NCBI RefSeq assembly: GCF_026421305.1
Contig: NZ_JAPJBQ010000005.1
Coordinates: 124,001-188,000, forward strand
DNA: 64,000 bases
Direction of reading: 5' to 3'
From: Dyella silvae
GTDB lineage: Bacteria > Pseudomonadota > Gammaproteobacteria > Xanthomonadales > Rhodanobacteraceae
Made by a program: the position numbers and the translations under genes. Position 1 is the stretch's first letter. Every line of letters begins with the position of its first letter. Positions 61,845 to 64,000 of the stretch are shown here, piece by piece. The notes under the pieces were generated by a model. It searched no databases, had not been told where the DNA came from, and saw nothing but the letters and a program-made list of their open reading frames with translations.

Positions 61845-63032
61845 ATGACCATGACCCAAGACACCTCCCGCCGCTGGCAGATGCTCGCCATCACCGCGGC
61901 GATCTTTTACGTACTCTGGCTGATGGCGCCGGTGCTGGCGCCATTCGCCGTTGCCGGCATGCTGGCCTATTTGGGCGATCCGCTGGCGGACCGCCTGCAG
62001 CGTCTGGGTATGGGCCGCACGGTGGCGGTGAGCATCGTGTTCGTGGTGCTGCTGTTGCTCACGGTCGGGGCGCTGTTGTTGCTGATCCCTCTGATCTCGC
62101 GCCAGGTCGGCAACCTCGTTCAGAACCTGCCGTATTACGTGGATTGGGTGCGTAATGTCGCGCTGCCCTGGCTGCAGTCCACGCTGCACCTCGACCCCAG
62201 CGCGTTCGACACGGACCGTCTGATCGGGCAGGTCAAAGAGCACATCGGTTCCATTGGCGATGCCGCCTCGACCGTGCTCGGCAAGATTTCACGCTCAAGC
62301 ATCGGCGTGGTTGCCTGGCTGACGAACCTGGTGCTGATTCCGGTGGTGGCGTTCTATCTGCTGCGCGACTGGGACCGCATGGTGGCGTGGATCGACGGCA
62401 TGCTGCCGCGCTCCATCGAGCCCACCATCGCCCATCTGGCGCGCGAATCGGACAGCGTGCTCGGCGCCTTCGTGCGTGGTCAGTTGCTGGTGATGCTGGC
62501 GCTGGGCATTTTCTATGGCGCCGCGCTCACCATCATGGGGCTGTCGGTGGGGCCGTTGATCGGTATGATCGCCGGTTTGCTGAGTTTCGTGCCGTATCTC
62601 GGCTTCATCGTGGGCTTCGGGTCGTCGCTCATCGCAGCACTGGTGCAGTACGGAGACTGGAACCACGTACTTATCGTCGTGGGCATCTTCACCGCCGGCC
62701 AGTTGCTGGAAGGCTATGTGCTGGTGCCGCGGCTGGTGGGCGAAAAGATTGGCTTGCATCCGGTGGCGGTGATCTTTGCCGTGCTGGCAGGCGGCTATCT
62801 GTTCGGCTTCCTTGGCGTGCTGCTGGCATTGCCGGCCGCGTCGGTGATCCTTGTGCTGCTGCGCTACCTGTCTGAGCGCTACAAGCAAAGCGATCTCTAC
62901 AAGGACCATGGCGGCGGCGATCCCGTGCTTGCCGAAGTCGAGGTGGTGGTGACCACGGCGCAAGGCACGGTGGAAACCAATACAGTGATCGGCCAACGCG
63001 ACGAAAAGAAGGACGCAGTACCCCCTACATGA
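61845..63032 (+). CDS. perM: PerM/AI-2E family transporter
   Basis: A 395-residue inner-membrane protein of the AI-2 exporter family, with about eight membrane segments and a central soluble loop (about 95-150). Family motifs: YLGDPLADRLQRLG, LIPLISRQVGNLVQNLP, VAFYLLRDWD, and LSVGPLIGMIAGLLSFVPYLG. The cargo of PerM members is unsettled. ATG at 61845 is chosen; its stop overlaps hda by 4 bases. Confidence 0.87.
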   Translation: MTMTQDTSRRWQMLAITAAIFYVLWLMAPVLAPFAVAGMLAYLGDPLADRLQRLGMGRTVAVSIVFVVLLLLTVGALLLLIPLISRQVGNLVQNLPYYVDWVRNVALPWLQSTLHLDPSAFDTDRLIGQVKEHIGSIGDAASTVLGKISRSSIGVVAWLTNLVLIPVVAFYLLRDWDRMVAWIDGMLPRSIEPTIAHLARESDSVLGAFVRGQLLVMLALGIFYGAALTIMGLSVGPLIGMIAGLLSFVPYLGFIVGFGSSLIAALVQYGDWNHVLIVVGIFTAGQLLEGYVLVPRLVGEKIGLHPVAVIFAVLAGGYLFGFLGVLLALPAASVILVLLRYLSERYKQSDLYKDHGGGDPVLAEVEVVVTTAQGTVETNTVIGQRDEKKDAVPPT

Positions 63033-63733
63033 TTCCGCAGTTGCCGCTCGCTTTGCGCTGGCCTCGCCGCCAGCGCTTTGAACATTTCCACCCTGGCGCT
63101 AACGCCGCGACGCTCGCTGCCGTGGAGCTGCTGGCGCGTGAGCCTCGCACGCCATGGCTTTACCTGGCCGGCCCAACCCGCAGTGGCAAAAGCCACCTGC
63201 TGATGGCTGCGTGTCAGGCGGCGATTGAAGGTGGCCGCACCGTGCAATACCTGCCGCTCGCCACTTTGGCCGACAAGGCTGCCGCCATTCGTGGCGTGGC
63301 GGGCAGCGAGTTTCTGGCACTGGACGACCTGGGAGCCATTGCCGGCGATCCCGAGGCAGAGCACGCGCTGTTCGACGTCTACAACCAGGCGAAGGCCGAG
63401 GGCGCTGCACTGTTGTTTGCCGCCGAGTCGCTGCCCTCGCAGTTGGGTCTGATGCTGCCGGATCTGCGCTCCCGGCTCGGCGCTTGCCAGCAGGCGCTGC
63501 TGAAACCGTTGGACGACGTCGAGCGTCGGGATGTGCTGCGCCGGCAGGCCTCCTCTCGCGGCATCGAGCTGGACGACACCGTGCTCGACTGGCTGTTCGC
63601 CCGCTATGCGCGAGATCTTGGCGCTCTGCTGGATCTGCTCGATCAGCTGGACAAGGCGTCGCTGGCGGCGCGCCGGCGCATTACGGTGCCGTTCCTGCGG
63701 GACTTCCTGCGCGACGCCGGGTCGGGCGCCTGA
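63029..63733 (+). CDS. hda: DnaA regulatory inactivator Hda
   Basis: AAA+ protein that, bound to the DNA-loaded sliding clamp, promotes hydrolysis of DnaA-ATP and prevents re-initiation. The 234 residues begin with a clamp-binding motif (QLPLAL) and show GPTRSGKSHL (Walker A), ALDDLGAI (Walker B) and the AAA+ sensor region LPDLRSRLG. It overlaps perM by ATGA, the conserved order. Confidence 0.93.
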   Translation: MIPQLPLALRWPRRQRFEHFHPGANAATLAAVELLAREPRTPWLYLAGPTRSGKSHLLMAACQAAIEGGRTVQYLPLATLADKAAAIRGVAGSEFLALDDLGAIAGDPEAEHALFDVYNQAKAEGAALLFAAESLPSQLGLMLPDLRSRLGACQQALLKPLDDVERRDVLRRQASSRGIELDDTVLDWLFARYARDLGALLDLLDQLDKASLAARRRITVPFLRDFLRDAGSGA

Positions 63734-63778
63734 CCCTCCGCTGCGTTCCTGCAGATGGCATGTGGGGCCTTGGCCACA

Positions 63779-63807
63779 AAAAAAAGCGCCCGAGAGGGCG
63801 CTTTTTT
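63779..63807. terminator. Bidirectional intrinsic terminator after hda
   Basis: AAAAAAGCGCCC, loop GAGA, GGGCGCTTTTTT between the convergent hda stop (63733) and the next minus-strand stop (63828). A- and T-runs on both sides allow termination both ways. Confidence 0.92.
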
Positions 63808-63827
63808 CATTCGAAGGACGATGGCCC

Positions 63828-64000
63828 TTACGCCATCAACAACCGCGGAGTGGCGTTGGCGCTGATGGCATCGACCATCGCCTGCGTCACGTTGAGGTTG
63901 CCGGCAACAATATTGCCGCTCTCGGGAATGCCCTCGCGGCCGGCGAAGTCGCAATAGCGGCCACCTGCCTCCCGCACCAGCAGCGCGCCGGCGGCCATGT
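63828..64000 (-). CDS. suhB: Inositol monophosphatase family protein, C-terminal fragment (5' end outside window)
   Basis: The last 57 codons of a minus-strand gene that runs off the window. They read MAAGALLVREAGGRYCDFAG, then REGIPESGNIVAGNLNVTQAMVDAI and a TAA stop at 63828-63830. MAAGALLVREAGG is the hallmark C-terminal helix of SuhB-type inositol-1-monophosphatases, normally preceded by WD. It is convergent with hda. Naming it suhB rather than another family member is tentative because most of the protein is absent. Confidence 0.8.
   Translation of the reverse strand, partial: MAAGALLVREAGGRYCDFAGREGIPESGNIVAGNLNVTQAMVDAISANATPRLLMA

Overview
The window is GC-rich, densely coded chromosomal DNA from a gammaproteobacterium of the Xanthomonadales, most likely the Rhodanobacteraceae (Dyella, Luteibacter, Rhodanobacter type). 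The evidence is the neighbourhoods themselves: an aspartokinase-diaminopimelate decarboxylase fusion, a murL-murD2 pair for peptidoglycan glutamate, an rpoN-hpf-hprK-rapZ-EIIA(Man)-HPr-EI cluster, and purN-purM-DUF2066-perM-hda. I see no rRNA, tRNA, CRISPR, prophage or transposase gene. Accessory DNA is limited to small repeat elements.

Region 1 (1-4.5 kb): the 3' end of a lysC-lysA fusion, a small DUF559 gene boxed between inverted repeats, then translationally coupled murL-murD2. Region 2 (4.5-20 kb): M13 metallopeptidase, DUF5329 protein, a membrane protein, DUF4344 metallopeptidase, tamA-tamB (outer-membrane assembly), a GH17-GT2 glucan synthase, a LuxR regulator, a methyltransferase, and dps with a textbook OxyR-like operator. 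Region 3 (20-30.5 kb): hrpA, whose start codon lies in the arm of a MITE-like element and whose reading frame has absorbed a repeat pair; a secreted protein; a 288-bp nested palindrome; relA; a repeat-rich membrane protein; an NAD-binding epimerase-like protein. Region 4 (30.5-45.8 kb): mrcB with an overlapping LpoP-like lipoprotein gene, small regulators with visible operators, a YoaA/DinG helicase, several small enzymes, creD-tsaB, an ArsR/SDR divergent pair, and yeiH/yeiE.

Region 5 (45.8-58 kb) is a long minus-strand envelope and regulation block, kdsD-kdsC-lptC-lptA-lptB-rpoN-hpf-hprK-rapZ-EIIA-HPr-EI, diverging from ibaG-murA. It links Kdo/LPS export, sigma-54, ribosome hibernation and a permease-less regulatory PTS. 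Region 6 (58-64 kb): DUF3108 protein, purN-purM, DUF2066 protein, perM, hda, and the 3' end of an inositol-monophosphatase gene.

The least ordinary material is the repeat biology. A REP-like family brackets the DUF559 gene and encodes its C-terminus, and an interrupted pair of the same family sits in frame inside hrpA. A different MITE-like element supplies the hrpA start. A perfect nested palindrome sits directly upstream of relA. The murL-murD2 pair is the most unusual metabolic feature, but that pathway is already described in Xanthomonas.
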